Source: Pseudomonas cremoris | GTDB taxonomy: Bacteria; Pseudomonadota; Gammaproteobacteria; Pseudomonadales; Pseudomonadaceae | Direction: 5' to 3' | Assembly: GCF_014230465.1 (NCBI RefSeq) | Contig: NZ_JAAXCY010000001.1 | Location: 721,735-785,734, forward strand | DNA length: 64,000 nucleotides | Part shown: positions 16,977 through 25,548 of the stretch, in pieces | How the letters are laid out: the number at the start of each line of letters is the position of its first letter | Numbering within the stretch: the first letter of the stretch is position 1 | Translations under genes and position numbers: made by a program | Notes under the pieces: generated by a model | Databases searched by the model: none | What the model was told of the DNA's origin: nothing | What the model saw: the letters and a program-made list of their open reading frames with translations, nothing else

Positions 16977-17741
16977 ATGGATATTAAAACGACAGTTTCC
17001 CGACGCCTTCAATTACCAAGGTACCGTAGATTGCTCTGCGCACCGCTGGCGTTGCTCGCCTTGAGCCTCGGCGCCACGGCCCGCGCAGACAACGTCACCT
17101 TGCCTGATCTACTTATCGGCGTCACTCAGGGCTTTCTTGAGTTCACTGTAGAAGATTATCTGGCGACCACCCAGACGCCTGGGCGTTATGAAATCCAGGT
17201 CAGCCAGTTGGACCCACGCCTGCGCATGCCAATGTGCGACAAGGAATTGACAGCGTCCCTGGAAAGCCCCGCCCAACCCATCGGCCGCGTGACGGTGAAA
17301 GTACGCTGCGAGGGCGCGTCCCCCTGGACCGTGTTTGTGCCGGCCCAGGTGAAGCTGTTTCGCGATGTAGTGGTAGTGGCTCGTCCGCTGAAACGCACTG
17401 GCATCATCGGTTTCGACGATGTTGTGCTGCGTGAGCGAGACATCAGCATGATCAACCAGGGCTATTTGACGTCACTGGACCAGGCTGTCGGGCAAAAATT
17501 GACCCGACCAGTGGTCACGGACCAGGTCATCACGCTGGTGCATCTGGAACAGGCCGAAGTCATTCGCAAGGGTGATCAGGTAGTGATTTCCGCCAGCAGC
17601 GGCGCGCTGAACGTGAAAATGCCGGGGGAAGCGCTGTCCAACGGCGGCATGAGCGAGCAGATCCGCGTGAAGAACCTTAATTCCAATCGCGTGATCAAGG
17701 CACGGGTGACAGCACCTGGCCAAGTCGAGGTGGCTTTATAG
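16977..17741 (+). CDS. flgA: Flagellar P-ring assembly chaperone FlgA
   Basis: Periplasmic chaperone that helps FlgI assemble into the P ring. 254 aa, with an N-terminal signal peptide (RR...LLCAPLALLALSLGATARA, cleavage ~37) and a C-terminal SAF/ChapFlgA domain (VVVVARPLKRTGIIGFDDVVLRERDI through VKNLNSNRVIKARVTAPGQVEV). ATG 16977 lies within ~2 nt of the predicted sigma-54 start site, so translation may be leaderless or begin further in, for example at the TTG at 17031 after AAGG. That alternative would remove the charged n-region of the signal peptide. Confidence 0.93.
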   Translation: MDIKTTVSRRLQLPRYRRLLCAPLALLALSLGATARADNVTLPDLLIGVTQGFLEFTVEDYLATTQTPGRYEIQVSQLDPRLRMPMCDKELTASLESPAQPIGRVTVKVRCEGASPWTVFVPAQVKLFRDVVVVARPLKRTGIIGFDDVVLRERDISMINQGYLTSLDQAVGQKLTRPVVTDQVITLVHLEQAEVIRKGDQVVISASSGALNVKMPGEALSNGGMSEQIRVKNLNSNRVIKARVTAPGQVEVAL

Positions 17742-17818
17742 ACTACTGGTATCAGGCGCCAGCTTTTCCTACACTGTCGACTGGATGTCGGCCTGTGCAG
17801 TTTATTGTCAATCGAGCC

Positions 17819-17845
17819 TAAAGTTTGTCCGGGTATGGCCGAAAA
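17819..17845 (+). promoter_or_regulatory. sigma-28 (FliA) promoter of flgM
   Basis: TAAAGTTT-N11-GCCGAAAA matches the flagellar sigma-28 consensus TAAAGTTT-N11-GCCGATAA with a single mismatch. It is 37 nt upstream of the flgM ATG and fits the classic feedback loop in which FliA drives its own antagonist. Confidence 0.9.
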
Positions 17846-17881
17846 CATGGCAAGCGTCCAAATACCCAGAGGTTTTTTATC

Positions 17882-18205
17882 ATGGTCATCGATTTCAGCC
17901 GTTTAAATAATTCCCAGGCTTTGCCCGGCAGTACGCGCACCACGGGTGCCAAGGACAGCGCAGAGGCCAAGCCACAGGCCCTGCCCGTCAAGGCAGAACA
18001 GGCCAGCGCCAGCCAGAGCGGGGAATCCGTACACCTGAGCAATGAGGCTCAACAGTTGCAGAAGGTCACTGACTCGCTGCGCGATCAACCGGTTGTCAAT
18101 AAAGCCCGCGTGGCCGAGTTGAAACAGGCTATCGCCGATGGCAGCTATAAAGTCGACAGCAACCGTGTAGCCAGCAAGCTGCTTAATTTCGAAGCCGAGC
18201 GCTAG
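17882..18205 (+). CDS. flgM: Anti-sigma-28 factor FlgM
   Basis: Binds FliA (sigma-28) until the hook is finished, then is exported. 107 aa from ATG 17882 ([10 protein letters not shown]), with AGAGG ~9 nt upstream; the earlier in-frame start at 17825 falls inside the sigma-28 promoter. The disordered N-terminal half is rich in Ala, Ser and Gln. The C-terminal half ([33 protein letters not shown]) is the FliA-binding helix pair. flgN follows 48 nt on. Confidence 0.96.
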   Translation: MVIDFSRLNNSQALPGSTRTTGAKDSAEAKPQALPVKAEQASASQSGESVHLSNEAQQLQKVTDSLRDQPVVNKARVAELKQAIADGSYKVDSNRVASKLLNFEAER

Positions 18206-18253
18206 GCAAAGGCCTGCGCCGGGCTTTTGGACGCTTAAACCCCAAGGCCAGCC

Positions 18254-18724
18254 ATGCATCACGACGAAAATCTGCTTCAACTGATCATTGATGATCTCGC
18301 GCCGACACAACACTTGCTTGAGCTGCTCAAGGAAGAATCCCTGGCGCTTTACGGCCGTGACATGCCCCTGCTGGAAGACATTCTGGCGCGCAAGCAGTCG
18401 CTGATTGTACTGCTTGAACAGCACGGCAAAAAACGCAGCCAGATCCTCATCAGCCTCGGCCTGCCGGCAGACCACGACGGTCTGGCGCAATTGGCCAGTC
18501 ACTCCTCGGTCGGCGATCAATTGCTGGCCCAGAGCAAAGAACTCAACCTTTTGCTCGCCCAGTGCCAGGAAGCCAACCTGCTCAACGGTCAGTCGATCCA
18601 GATTCAGCAAGCTACGACTGCCAACCAGTTGCGTATACTTCACGGCGGAGAGCCTCCGGCATTGTATAACGCCCAAGGCTCCACCTCACGCCTGGTCAAA
18701 CCAAGCACCCGCAGCCAAGCCTGA
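18254..18724 (+). CDS. flgN: Flagellar export chaperone FlgN
   Basis: Cytoplasmic chaperone for the hook-filament junction proteins FlgK and FlgL. 156 aa, almost all helical, with the conserved LLELLKEESLALYGRDMPLLEDILARKQSLIVLLEQHGKKR block and a short flexible tail. AAGG before the ATG at 18254. It is co-transcribed with flgM and probably flgZ. Confidence 0.94.
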   Translation: MHHDENLLQLIIDDLAPTQHLLELLKEESLALYGRDMPLLEDILARKQSLIVLLEQHGKKRSQILISLGLPADHDGLAQLASHSSVGDQLLAQSKELNLLLAQCQEANLLNGQSIQIQQATTANQLRILHGGEPPALYNAQGSTSRLVKPSTRSQA

Positions 18725-18820
18725 CACCCGTTTACAGCGCGGCCTATCCAAGGCGTGTTACATGCTGGCAAAATGCTGGCTCTTGCGTGTAGTTGTATTT
18801 TGTCTGGAGATGGAAGAACC

Positions 18821-19570
18821 GTGTTCAACGCCCTTAATGCGGAAGATGCACCGCAGCCACCCAAGGTCCTCACCACGCCTCTGGAAATCGCCAGCACCTT
18901 GCGGATGCTGCAAGAAAGCCACGACCCGCTGATCATTACCTTCCACGAACGTAGCCAGCGCTTCCAGAGTTACCTGGTGGACGTTGATCGCGACAGCGGT
19001 ACAGTGGCCCTGGACGAGATGATCCCCCGTGACGGCGAACGCCACCTTGAGAACGGCGAACCCTTCCGCATCGAAGGCTTCCACGAAGGCGTACGCGTTG
19101 CCTGGGAAAGCAGCGGCACCATGACCGTCAGCGAAAAAGACGGTCACCGCATCTATACCGGCAGCATGCCCGACGAGGTGGTCTACCATCAGCGCCGCAA
19201 CGCCTTCCGCGCAGCCCTGAAGCTGGCCCAACTGGTCAATATCGAAATAGGCGGCGAGAAACTAAAGGCTCCCATTGCTGGCAAGCTGCTGGATATTTCC
19301 GCCACCGGCTGCAAACTGCGCTTTGAAGGGGATATTTCCGAGCGCCTGCAACTGGGCCAGGTCTACGACCGCTTTATCGCCGCCCTGCCCTTTGGCAGCA
19401 TGACCACCTCCGTCGAACTGCGTTACCTGCACTTCGAAGAGAAGATCAACACCACCTTTGCGGGTGTGCGCTTCCACAATATGAGTGGCCTGGTACAACG
19501 CCAGGTCGAGCGATTCGTGTACCAACTGCAGCGTGAAGCACGGCGCTTCGACAAAGACGACGATTTTTAA
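18821..19570 (+). CDS. flgZ: Flagellar brake protein FlgZ/YcgR (PilZ, c-di-GMP receptor)
   Basis: Binds c-di-GMP and slows the flagellar motor. From the GTG at 18821 it has 249 aa: an N-terminal YcgR domain (~20-125), then PilZ with the c-di-GMP motif RRNAFR (RxxxR) near residue 127 and DISATGCKL (D/NxSxxG) near 157. The upstream in-frame start (18755) adds a Cys-rich stretch with no homology, while GGAAG and GGAG precede the GTG. It links this flagellar block to c-di-GMP signalling. Confidence 0.92.
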   Translation: MFNALNAEDAPQPPKVLTTPLEIASTLRMLQESHDPLIITFHERSQRFQSYLVDVDRDSGTVALDEMIPRDGERHLENGEPFRIEGFHEGVRVAWESSGTMTVSEKDGHRIYTGSMPDEVVYHQRRNAFRAALKLAQLVNIEIGGEKLKAPIAGKLLDISATGCKLRFEGDISERLQLGQVYDRFIAALPFGSMTTSVELRYLHFEEKINTTFAGVRFHNMSGLVQRQVERFVYQLQREARRFDKDDDF

Positions 19571-19587
19571 AGCTAAAGATCGCGACA

Positions 19588-19626
19588 AAAAAAAACGGGC
19601 AGATCCTGATGGGATCTGCCCGTTTT
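19588..19626. terminator. Bidirectional terminator between flgZ and the MFS gene
   Basis: AAAAACGGGCAGATCC / GGATCTGCCCGTTTTT forms a strong hairpin with A and T runs on opposite sides, serving both converging genes. Confidence 0.9.
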
Positions 19627-19631
19627 TGCAT

Positions 19632-21020
19632 TCAGGGGCGCGCCCTGCTCAAGTCGTGGGGGTGGTCGTCGGGGTCCGGATGTTCGGGCTCAGGCTCAGT
19701 TTCGGCCGCCGGCGACTCCACCGGCGATTGCTCCGGTTCGTCCTCGGCCTCTGGCACGGTGGTTTGCATCTGGTCTTGCACCACCTGCTCATCCACCCGA
19801 GGATCAAGCGCAGCCACCAACGGAGAGCTGGACATACTGTCGGGCATCGCCACGTGATGCAGCGGTGCATCGTCCACCTGATGCAGGTTGGTCACCGCTT
19901 TTGGCCGAATGCGCCACACCAGGATCAACGCACACACACTGAAAAACGCATACAGCATGTGGCTGCCAAACATCTTCATGACCACACCTGCCAGCAACGG
20001 CCCGACACTGGCACCCACGCCATAGGTCACCAGCAACATGGCCGTGAGCGACACCCGACGGTCACCCTCCACATGGTCGTTGGAGAACGCCACTGCCAGC
20101 GGATACAGGCAGAACTGCACCAGGGAACACACGAAGCCAGCCACAAACAGCACTTCCAGCGGCACCTGGGTCAGTACCGCCAACGGCAACGCCGCCACCG
20201 CAAGGCAGAGGGCAAAGCAGCGAATCAGCAGCGCGCGGTCATAACGGTCCGACAGCCAACCCAGCGGCCACTGCACCAATAATCCGGCAAAAATACAGCT
20301 ACCCATGAACAGACCTACCTGCTCCGTCGTCAGCCCTTGCTGCGATGCATAGAGCGGCGCCAAACCGTAGAACGAGCCCACGATCAGCCCCGCACCCAAC
20401 ACCGTACTCAGCGACTGCGGCACGCGCTTTATAAAGAAGCGTGGCTCCATCGGCGCAGGATGCAGCGGCGCCGGGTGAATACGCCGGGTCATGGCCACCG
20501 GCACCAGGCACAGGGCGAAGCACAACGCTACCAGCATCAGCAGTTCGAGGCCGAGTTGGGGGTGCATTACCAGGATCAGCTGACCCAGCACCAGGCCCAG
20601 GTAGGACGCGATCATATAGCCGCTGAACACCACGCCACGCTGCTTGGCGTCCGCCTGCTCGTTAAGCCAGCTCTCGATCACCATGTACTGGCACATCATC
20701 CCCAGGCCGACAATCATCCGCAGCACAATCCAGGCCGGCAGCCAGTTGATCAGGCCGTGGCCCAGCACTGCCGCACCGACAATCCCAGCACACGTGGCGT
20801 AGGCACGAATATGCCCGACCCGGGCAATCAGGCGGTGCCCGATCTTGCCACCCAGCACCAGGCCAAAGTAGTTGGCCGCCATCAGCGCACCTACCCACAG
20901 GCTGTCGACATGGTCGGCCGCCAGGCGCAAGGCCAGGTAAGTACTGAGCAGGCCGGAGCCGATCAGCATCATCAAGGAGGCGAAATAAAGGGCTCGAAAA
21001 GATTTCCAGATCTGGCGCAT
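19632..21020 (-). CDS. MFS transporter, YcaD-like
   Basis: Inner-membrane major-facilitator protein, 462 aa, with about 12 TM helices in residues 8-385. Motif A-like loops are GGKIGHRLIARVGHIRA after TM2 and GWLSDRYDRALLIRC after TM8. The C-terminal ~75 residues form a cytoplasmic tail that is Asp-, Glu- and Pro-rich (PEAEDEPEQSPVESPAAETE) and has no membrane segment, which is unusual for the family. The substrate is unknown. Single gene between the flgZ terminator and tRNA-Arg. Confidence 0.85.
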   Translation of the reverse strand: MRQIWKSFRALYFASLMMLIGSGLLSTYLALRLAADHVDSLWVGALMAANYFGLVLGGKIGHRLIARVGHIRAYATCAGIVGAAVLGHGLINWLPAWIVLRMIVGLGMMCQYMVIESWLNEQADAKQRGVVFSGYMIASYLGLVLGQLILVMHPQLGLELLMLVALCFALCLVPVAMTRRIHPAPLHPAPMEPRFFIKRVPQSLSTVLGAGLIVGSFYGLAPLYASQQGLTTEQVGLFMGSCIFAGLLVQWPLGWLSDRYDRALLIRCFALCLAVAALPLAVLTQVPLEVLFVAGFVCSLVQFCLYPLAVAFSNDHVEGDRRVSLTAMLLVTYGVGASVGPLLAGVVMKMFGSHMLYAFFSVCALILVWRIRPKAVTNLHQVDDAPLHHVAMPDSMSSSPLVAALDPRVDEQVVQDQMQTTVPEAEDEPEQSPVESPAAETEPEPEHPDPDDHPHDLSRARP

Positions 21021-21247
21021 CGGCGTTCCGAGCGGCTCCTTGCGGTGAGAGACAGGGCTATCGGCATGATAGTCCGGGGTGGCCGGGTCCGGACAGGCAG
21101 CAAATGCTGTTTCCGGGGATTATTTTGCTTAACAGCTCAGACGCTACCCAACTGCTTGCAAGGTACACAAATGGCGATAAATACACCGCGCACCTGCTGT
21201 GAACCCTGAACACCGGCAAGGTTCGACCCATCCCGTTGAACGCCCAC

Positions 21248-21283
21248 AAAAAAGCCCCGCCAGAATATTCTGTGCGGGGCTTT
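21248..21283 (-). terminator. Terminator of tRNA-Arg(CCT)
   Basis: On the reverse strand AAAGCCCCGCACAGAATATTCTG...GCGGGGCTTTTTTG follows the tRNA immediately. Confidence 0.8.
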
Positions 21284-21288
21284 GAATC

Positions 21289-21365
21289 TGGTGTCCCAGG
21301 GCCGGTTCGAACGGCCAACCTTCCCCTTAGGAGGGGGATGCTCTATCCAATTGAGCTACTGGGAC
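21289..21365 (-). tRNA. tRNA-Arg (anticodon CCT)
   Basis: Full cloverleaf on the reverse strand: acceptor GTCCCAG/CTGGGAC, anticodon loop CTCCTAA, T-arm GGTTCGAACC-like, and an encoded CCA 3' end. It reads AGG codons. No integrase or attachment-site remnant was seen next to it. Confidence 0.96.
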
Positions 21366-21622
21366 AAATGACAGCCACCGAGCCAAGGGCGCTGCGACGG
21401 ACGGCGTGCATGTTAACGGCCAAGGTGGATTTTGTCATGTCGTCCGTTGGCTTTTTGAGTGTAGGTCGACCCCTCCTGTGACGATCCGGGTTTTGCCCAG
21501 TAAACACAGGCACATGGCGCCATCGTGCAAAATGCACTCCCCTAAAATGCCAGCATTGCAAATTGCAACCTTGAGAGCATTTAAAGTAGACTCAAGACAT
21601 TGATTTTATTGAATATATAGAT

Positions 21623-21637
21623 TGGCACAAGACCTGC
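21623..21637 (+). promoter_or_regulatory. sigma-54 promoter of the small-protein pair
   Basis: TGGCAC-AAGAC-CTGC followed by AAT keeps the exact GG-N10-GC spacing of -24/-12 promoters, with one mismatch to TTGC. An A/T-rich stretch (possible IHF site) precedes it. Start predicted near 21649, 43 nt before the first ATG. Confidence 0.7.
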
Positions 21638-21691
21638 AATACCTCTCCTACAAGACCCATTCAGCCACGGCGTCAAGCGGAGAACATGACC

Positions 21692-21919
21692 ATGAACAGT
21701 GCCCTTCTGTTGAGCCTCAATGCCGTAGCCCTGGCTGCATTGGTGACGTTCCACTTTCAAACGACTGGCACGAATGACCCCGCACAGATCAGCCAGGCCG
21801 TGCCACACCACCTGCAACAGCGCCCGCAGCTGGCAGTGATGACCCCAAACGTGCAATCGCAGGTACGCCTGACTCAAGGCGATCAAGCTGCTCCCGTCTC
21901 TGAACACTGGGTTTTCTGA
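21692..21919 (+). CDS. Small membrane-anchored protein of unknown function
   Basis: 75 aa from the second of two ATGs (21692; GGAG lies 9 nt upstream, but only 3 nt from the first ATG at 21686). One N-terminal hydrophobic helix (LLLSLNAVALAALVTFHF) is followed by a Gln/Pro-rich tail likely to be periplasmic. No recognised domain. It is the first gene of a two-gene unit behind a sigma-54 promoter and stops 11 nt before the next small gene. Confidence 0.6.
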   Translation: MNSALLLSLNAVALAALVTFHFQTTGTNDPAQISQAVPHHLQQRPQLAVMTPNVQSQVRLTQGDQAAPVSEHWVF

Positions 21920-21930
21920 GGAAACCACTC

Positions 21931-22110
21931 ATGACCAAATCTGCCTGGCTGTTTCTATGCCTGACCCTCGCCACTGGCATTTTCGGCCTGAGCGCCAGCT
22001 CTGAAGGCGAGCAAACCACCGCACTCATTGCCGCCGGCGTATCCGCCAGCCTGTTGTTGCTCACGCTGATCGTGGGTCGCCGAATCAAATTCGATCCGGT
22101 TTTGCGCTGA
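21931..22110 (+). CDS. Small two-helix membrane protein of unknown function
   Basis: 59 aa: MTKSAWLFLCLTLATGIFGL is the first hydrophobic helix, a short polar loop (SASSEGEQ) follows, then a second helix (ALIAAGVSASLLLLTLIVG) and a basic tail. The ATG at 21931 has GAGGAAA 8 nt upstream, the best ribosome-binding site in this stretch. It lies 11 nt after the previous small gene, so the two are probably co-transcribed. Function unknown. Confidence 0.6.
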   Translation: MTKSAWLFLCLTLATGIFGLSASSEGEQTTALIAAGVSASLLLLTLIVGRRIKFDPVLR

Positions 22111-22152
22111 CCCCTCCCCTCCCGACCTTATGTCGCCTCGCCCTCGCAAATC

Positions 22153-22195
22153 GGCAAAATGCCACTAGTCTTAAAACTGCGGGCAAAAGGCCACT
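22153..22195. promoter_or_regulatory. Two AmrZ-type operators upstream of amrZ
   Basis: GGCAAAATGCCACT (22153-22166) and GGCAAAAGGCCACT (22182-22195) are near-identical copies 29 bp apart. They match the GGCAAAACGCC core of known AmrZ sites in Pseudomonas, including the amrZ promoter itself. They lie ~300 bp upstream of the amrZ ATG. I see nothing else clear in the 22111-22493 gap. Confidence 0.65.
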
Positions 22196-22493
22196 TTGCT
22201 ATAGGATAGGCGGCCTAAACCCTTGTGGTGGCCAGGACTTGCTGGAAGTTCCCCTACAGAATCACTCGTAGAAAAGTTTTCCAACCAGTCCGCAAAAATG
22301 CAAATGAGTGCTGGCATAAAGCCTTTAGGCAGTTCAATATTTGTCACAGAATTGACGCCAAGGAAATGGCAAATCTGAGGCATGATGCGGCCTCTTTGCA
22401 ATTCAGGTTGAACATTTGGCTGCGAACCTTGTCCTAACACACATCTTGCGGCCAATTCCAAAAACCGCTCCCCTGAACTAACCGGTTAAATAT

Positions 22494-22820
22494 ATGCGCC
22501 CATTGAAACAGGCAATTTATTCCAGCCGTACGGCTGACAAGTTCGTCGTACGTCTGCCAGACGGAATGCGGGAACGCATTGCCGAGGTGGCTCGCAATCA
22601 TCACCGAAGCATGAACTCCGAAATCATCGCACGCCTGGAACAGAGCCTTATTCAGGAAGGTGCGCTGGGCGAAGAGTTGAGCATGCGCCTGGACAGCCCC
22701 GAGCTGTCACTGCACGAACGCGAACTGCTGCAGCGTTTTCGTCAGCTCTCCCACCGCCAGCAAAATGCTCTCGTCTCGCTTATCGCGCACGACGTTGAGG
22801 CGGCCGCAGAAGCCAATTGA
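22494..22820 (+). CDS. amrZ: Ribbon-helix-helix regulator AmrZ
   Basis: Global DNA-binding regulator of alginate, motility and c-di-GMP genes (also called AlgZ). 108 aa with the Arc-type ribbon-helix-helix: the recognition strand in [18 protein letters not shown] and the helices to [10 protein letters not shown]. The acidic or helical C-terminal tetramerisation part is [27 protein letters not shown]. Agrees along its length with P. aeruginosa AmrZ. A terminator follows. Confidence 0.95.
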   Translation: MRPLKQAIYSSRTADKFVVRLPDGMRERIAEVARNHHRSMNSEIIARLEQSLIQEGALGEELSMRLDSPELSLHERELLQRFRQLSHRQQNALVSLIAHDVEAAAEAN

Positions 22821-22837
22821 TCTGCAAGTGAAAGCCG

Positions 22838-22866
22838 AAGCCAGCCACGTGCTGGCTTTTTTTTGC
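22838..22866 (+). terminator. Terminator of amrZ
   Basis: AAGCCAGC-cacgt-GCTGGCTT followed by eight T residues, 17 nt after the stop. Confidence 0.9.
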
Positions 22867-22928
22867 ATGGAATTTGGGAAGGGAATGCCGGGAGATGCGG
22901 GGGGCAGATCTGCCCCCGCCGGAATGAA

Positions 22929-24371
22929 TCAGAGCAGGAAGATCGTCGCCAAGCCCAAGAAGATAAAGAACCCACCGCTGTCGGTCATGGCGGTAATCAT
23001 CACACTGGCGCCCATTGCCGGATCACGGCCCAGGCGGGCCAGGGTCATAGGGATCAACACCCCCATCAACGCCGCCAAGAGCAGGTTGAGGGTCATGGCA
23101 GCCGTCATCACGACGCCAAGGGACCAACTGCCGTACAGCAAATAGGCCACCACACCAATCACACCTCCCCAGACAAGGCCGTTGATCAGGCCAACCGCAA
23201 GCTCCTTGCGCAGCAAGCGCGATGAATTGGCGGTGCTTACCTGATCCAGCGCCATAGCACGTACGATCATGGTAATCGTCTGGTTACCCGAGTTACCGCC
23301 GATCCCGGCCACAATTGGCATCAGCGCTGCCAGGGCCACCAGTTTCTCGATCGAACCTTCAAACAACCCGATCACCCGCGAAGCAATAAACGCAGTAATC
23401 AGGTTAACGGCCAGCCACGCCCAGCGGTTATGCAGCGAGCGCCAGACCGATGCGAAAATATCTTCTTCTTCACGCAGACCCGCCATGTTGAGAACTTCGG
23501 TTTCGCTCTCTTCACGAATCAGGTCGACCATTTCATCGATGGTCAGACGGCCGATCAACTTGCCGTTTTTGTCGACCACGGGCGCCGAAATCAAGTCATA
23601 ACGCTCGAACGCCTGGGCGGCCTCGTAGGCGTCTTCATCCGGGTGAAAGCTCACAGTGTCGCTGGCCATCAAGTCAGCAACTTTTTTATCCGGGTCGTTG
23701 ACCAGCAAACGCTTGATCGGCAGTACACCCTTGAGGATGCCTTCGTAATCGACCACAAACAGCTTGTCGGTATGACCTGGCAACTCTTTAAGTCGACGCA
23801 GGTAACGCAAGACGACTTCCAGGCTGACGTCTTCGCGGATGGTGACCATCTCGAAGTCCATCAGGGCGCCGACCTGATCCTCGTCATAGGACAATGCGGA
23901 GCGTACGCGCTCACGCTGCTGGCCATCGAGGGCTTCCATCAGCTCGTGCACGACGTCGCGCGGCAGCTCAGGAGCCAGGTCAGCGAGTTCGTCGGCATCC
24001 ATCTCCTTGGCCGCAGCCAAGAGCTCGTGATCGTCCATGTCGGCGATCAGCGTTTCACGGACTGAGTCAGATACTTCTAGGAGAATGTCGCCGTCACGAT
24101 CAGCCTTGACCAACTGCCATAGGGTCAGTCGATCATCCAGCGGCAAGGCTTCGAGAATATAGGCAACGTCGGCGGAGTGCAGGTCATCGAGCTTGCGTTG
24201 CAACTCGACGAGGTTTTGCCGGTGAACCAGGTTTTCGACCAGGTTGTTATTTGGACCATCCTGGCGGTGCGTAAGGTCTTCGACCACGCGCTGGCGCTGC
24301 AGCAGCTCGATGACTTGAGCCAGGCGATCCTGCAGGCTTTCTTGTGTTTTCTTTACTTCTACTTCGGTCAT
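22929..24371 (-). CDS. mgtE: Magnesium transporter MgtE
   Basis: Mg2+-gated inner-membrane channel, 480 aa. An acidic cytoplasmic N domain (to ~130, with LHSADVAYILEALPLDDR) is followed by a CBS pair (~140-265) and five TM helices with the pore signature GIGGNSGNQTITMIVRAMALDQ, ending FFIFLGLATIFLL. ATG 24371 (MTEVEVKK) has GGAG 7 nt upstream; the extra N-terminal codons to 24401 are rejected. Single gene. Confidence 0.94.
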   Translation of the reverse strand: MTEVEVKKTQESLQDRLAQVIELLQRQRVVEDLTHRQDGPNNNLVENLVHRQNLVELQRKLDDLHSADVAYILEALPLDDRLTLWQLVKADRDGDILLEVSDSVRETLIADMDDHELLAAAKEMDADELADLAPELPRDVVHELMEALDGQQRERVRSALSYDEDQVGALMDFEMVTIREDVSLEVVLRYLRRLKELPGHTDKLFVVDYEGILKGVLPIKRLLVNDPDKKVADLMASDTVSFHPDEDAYEAAQAFERYDLISAPVVDKNGKLIGRLTIDEMVDLIREESETEVLNMAGLREEEDIFASVWRSLHNRWAWLAVNLITAFIASRVIGLFEGSIEKLVALAALMPIVAGIGGNSGNQTITMIVRAMALDQVSTANSSRLLRKELAVGLINGLVWGGVIGVVAYLLYGSWSLGVVMTAAMTLNLLLAALMGVLIPMTLARLGRDPAMGASVMITAMTDSGGFFIFLGLATIFLL

Positions 24372-24697
24372 AGGCGAACTCCACTCCCAGCAGCGGGGCA
24401 CGCCGGAAGGATCAATCAGTCAATTCATGATTGGTAAAACGGGGTACTGAGTCACTACTGGGTAAGTCCATGGAGGTATTCCACAAGCCCCGGCGGGGCT
24501 GACGGGCGCAATGATACACGCTGCGCGCGCTTTAAACGTTAAAAAACTGGAAAGAACAAGCGCTTGCGAGACAAAGCTGAGCATTGGCTGCATCTATGAA
24601 CTGCGACGACACAGCTCGGAAGGAAAACACATGAGCAGGACAAAAACATAAAACCCAGACGGCAAAAAGCCCGCACTAGGCGGGCTTTTTGTTTGTA
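24372..24697. other. Intergenic stretch between mgtE and the tRNA-Arg pair
   Basis: About 325 bp without a supported gene. It holds the mgtE promoter side and, at 24664-24691, a terminator (AAAAAGCCCGC / GCGGGCTTTTT) that ends the minus-strand tRNA transcript. No Mg riboswitch-like structure was recognised. Confidence 0.55.
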
Positions 24698-24774
24698 TGG
24701 TGCACTCGACAGGATTCGAACCTGTGACCGCTCGGTTCGTAGCCGAGTACTCTATCCAGCTGAGCTACGAGTGC
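24698..24774 (-). tRNA. tRNA-Arg (anticodon ACG), copy 1
   Basis: Reverse strand: acceptor GCACTCG/CGAGTGC, anticodon loop CTACGAA, encoded CCA. Identical over 77 nt to copy 2, which lies 72 nt upstream in the same transcript. Confidence 0.97.
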
Positions 24775-24846
24775 AGATTGTGTTTTTAGACCAGATCACA
24801 ACTGGTTGAAGCCAAGTCACCTGCATTGCTGCAACTGACTCTTAAA

Positions 24847-24923
24847 TGGTGCACTCGACAGGATTCGAACCTGTGACCGCTCGGTTCGTAGCCGAGTACT
24901 CTATCCAGCTGAGCTACGAGTGC
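24847..24923 (-). tRNA. tRNA-Arg (anticodon ACG), copy 2
   Basis: Same 77-nt sequence as copy 1 including the encoded CCA, so a recent tandem duplication or gene conversion is likely. Confidence 0.97.
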
Positions 24924-25031
24924 ATTTGTTGCCGCGCATTATAGGCCGTTCAATCTCTATGTAAAGCTATTTTTTCGTTTAATTTCAATCACTTAACGAA
25001 AAAACCAGATTGCAACGTACTAAGCAAATAA

Positions 25032-25122
25032 TGGCGGAGAACGGGGGATTCGAACCCCCGACACCCTTTTGAGGTGTACTCCCTTAGCAGGGGAGCGCCT
25101 TCGGCCACTCGGCCAGCTCTCC
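25032..25122 (-). tRNA. tRNA-Ser (anticodon GCT)
   Basis: 91 nt on the reverse strand: acceptor GGAGAGC/GTTCTCC, anticodon loop CTGCTAA, a long variable arm typical of class II tRNA-Ser, and an encoded CCA. It lies between rsmA and the tRNA-Arg pair, the usual order in pseudomonads. Confidence 0.96.
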
Positions 25123-25184
25123 GCAACACGGGGCGTATATTAACCACGTTCATCCCCGTTTGCAAACATAAAAAACGATAAAAA

Positions 25185-25373
25185 TTAAAGGGTTGGTTCT
25201 TCGTCCTTCTCTTTCTTGATCCGCAGGTAGATTTCCTCGCGGTGGACCGCCACCTCTTTCGGAGCGTTAACCCCAATACGCACTTGATTGCCTTTGACGC
25301 CGAGCACGGTCACGGTGATTTCGCCATCACCAATAATCAGGCTTTCTGCGCAACGACGAGTCAGAATCAGCAT
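25185..25373 (-). CDS. rsmA: Carbon storage regulator CsrA/RsmA
   Basis: Small RNA-binding post-transcriptional regulator of the Gac/Rsm pathway. 62 aa, starting at the [16 protein letters not shown] codon (25373), with GAGAAAGG upstream. The KH-unrelated five-strand fold residues [24 protein letters not shown] include the RNA-contacting VHREE motif with the second conserved Arg. It lies between lysC and tRNA-Ser, its conserved place in the genus. Other Rsm paralogues must be outside the window. Confidence 0.96.
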   Translation of the reverse strand: MLILTRRCAESLIIGDGEITVTVLGVKGNQVRIGVNAPKEVAVHREEIYLRIKKEKDEEPTL

Positions 25374-25511
25374 ACCTTTCTCCTCACGCATTTCATTTCA
25401 GGAACAACAGTCTGCAAAAAAAAGGCGTTCGACCTACAAGCCAATGGCCATAGCCCTACACGCCTAAGTATTGTCGAGCCCACGCAAAAGAACATGCGCC
25501 CTACAAAAAAA

Positions 25512-25538
25512 GGAAAGGCGCGGTAAACCGCGCCTTCC
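25512..25538 (-). terminator. Terminator of lysC
   Basis: On the reverse strand GGAAGGCGCGG-ttta-CCGCGCCTTTCC is followed by a T-run, about 10 nt after the lysC stop. Confidence 0.85.
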
Positions 25539-25548
25539 TGGCATTACA

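Noticed and set aside
21289..21365. tRNA-Arg(CCT) as a genomic-island attachment site
   Set aside because: No integrase, no repeat of the tRNA end and only housekeeping-type genes next to it.
22225..22437. 70-codon ORF in the amrZ leader
   Set aside because: No ribosome-binding site, no recognisable motif, Cys/Trp/Arg-rich; overlaps the control region.
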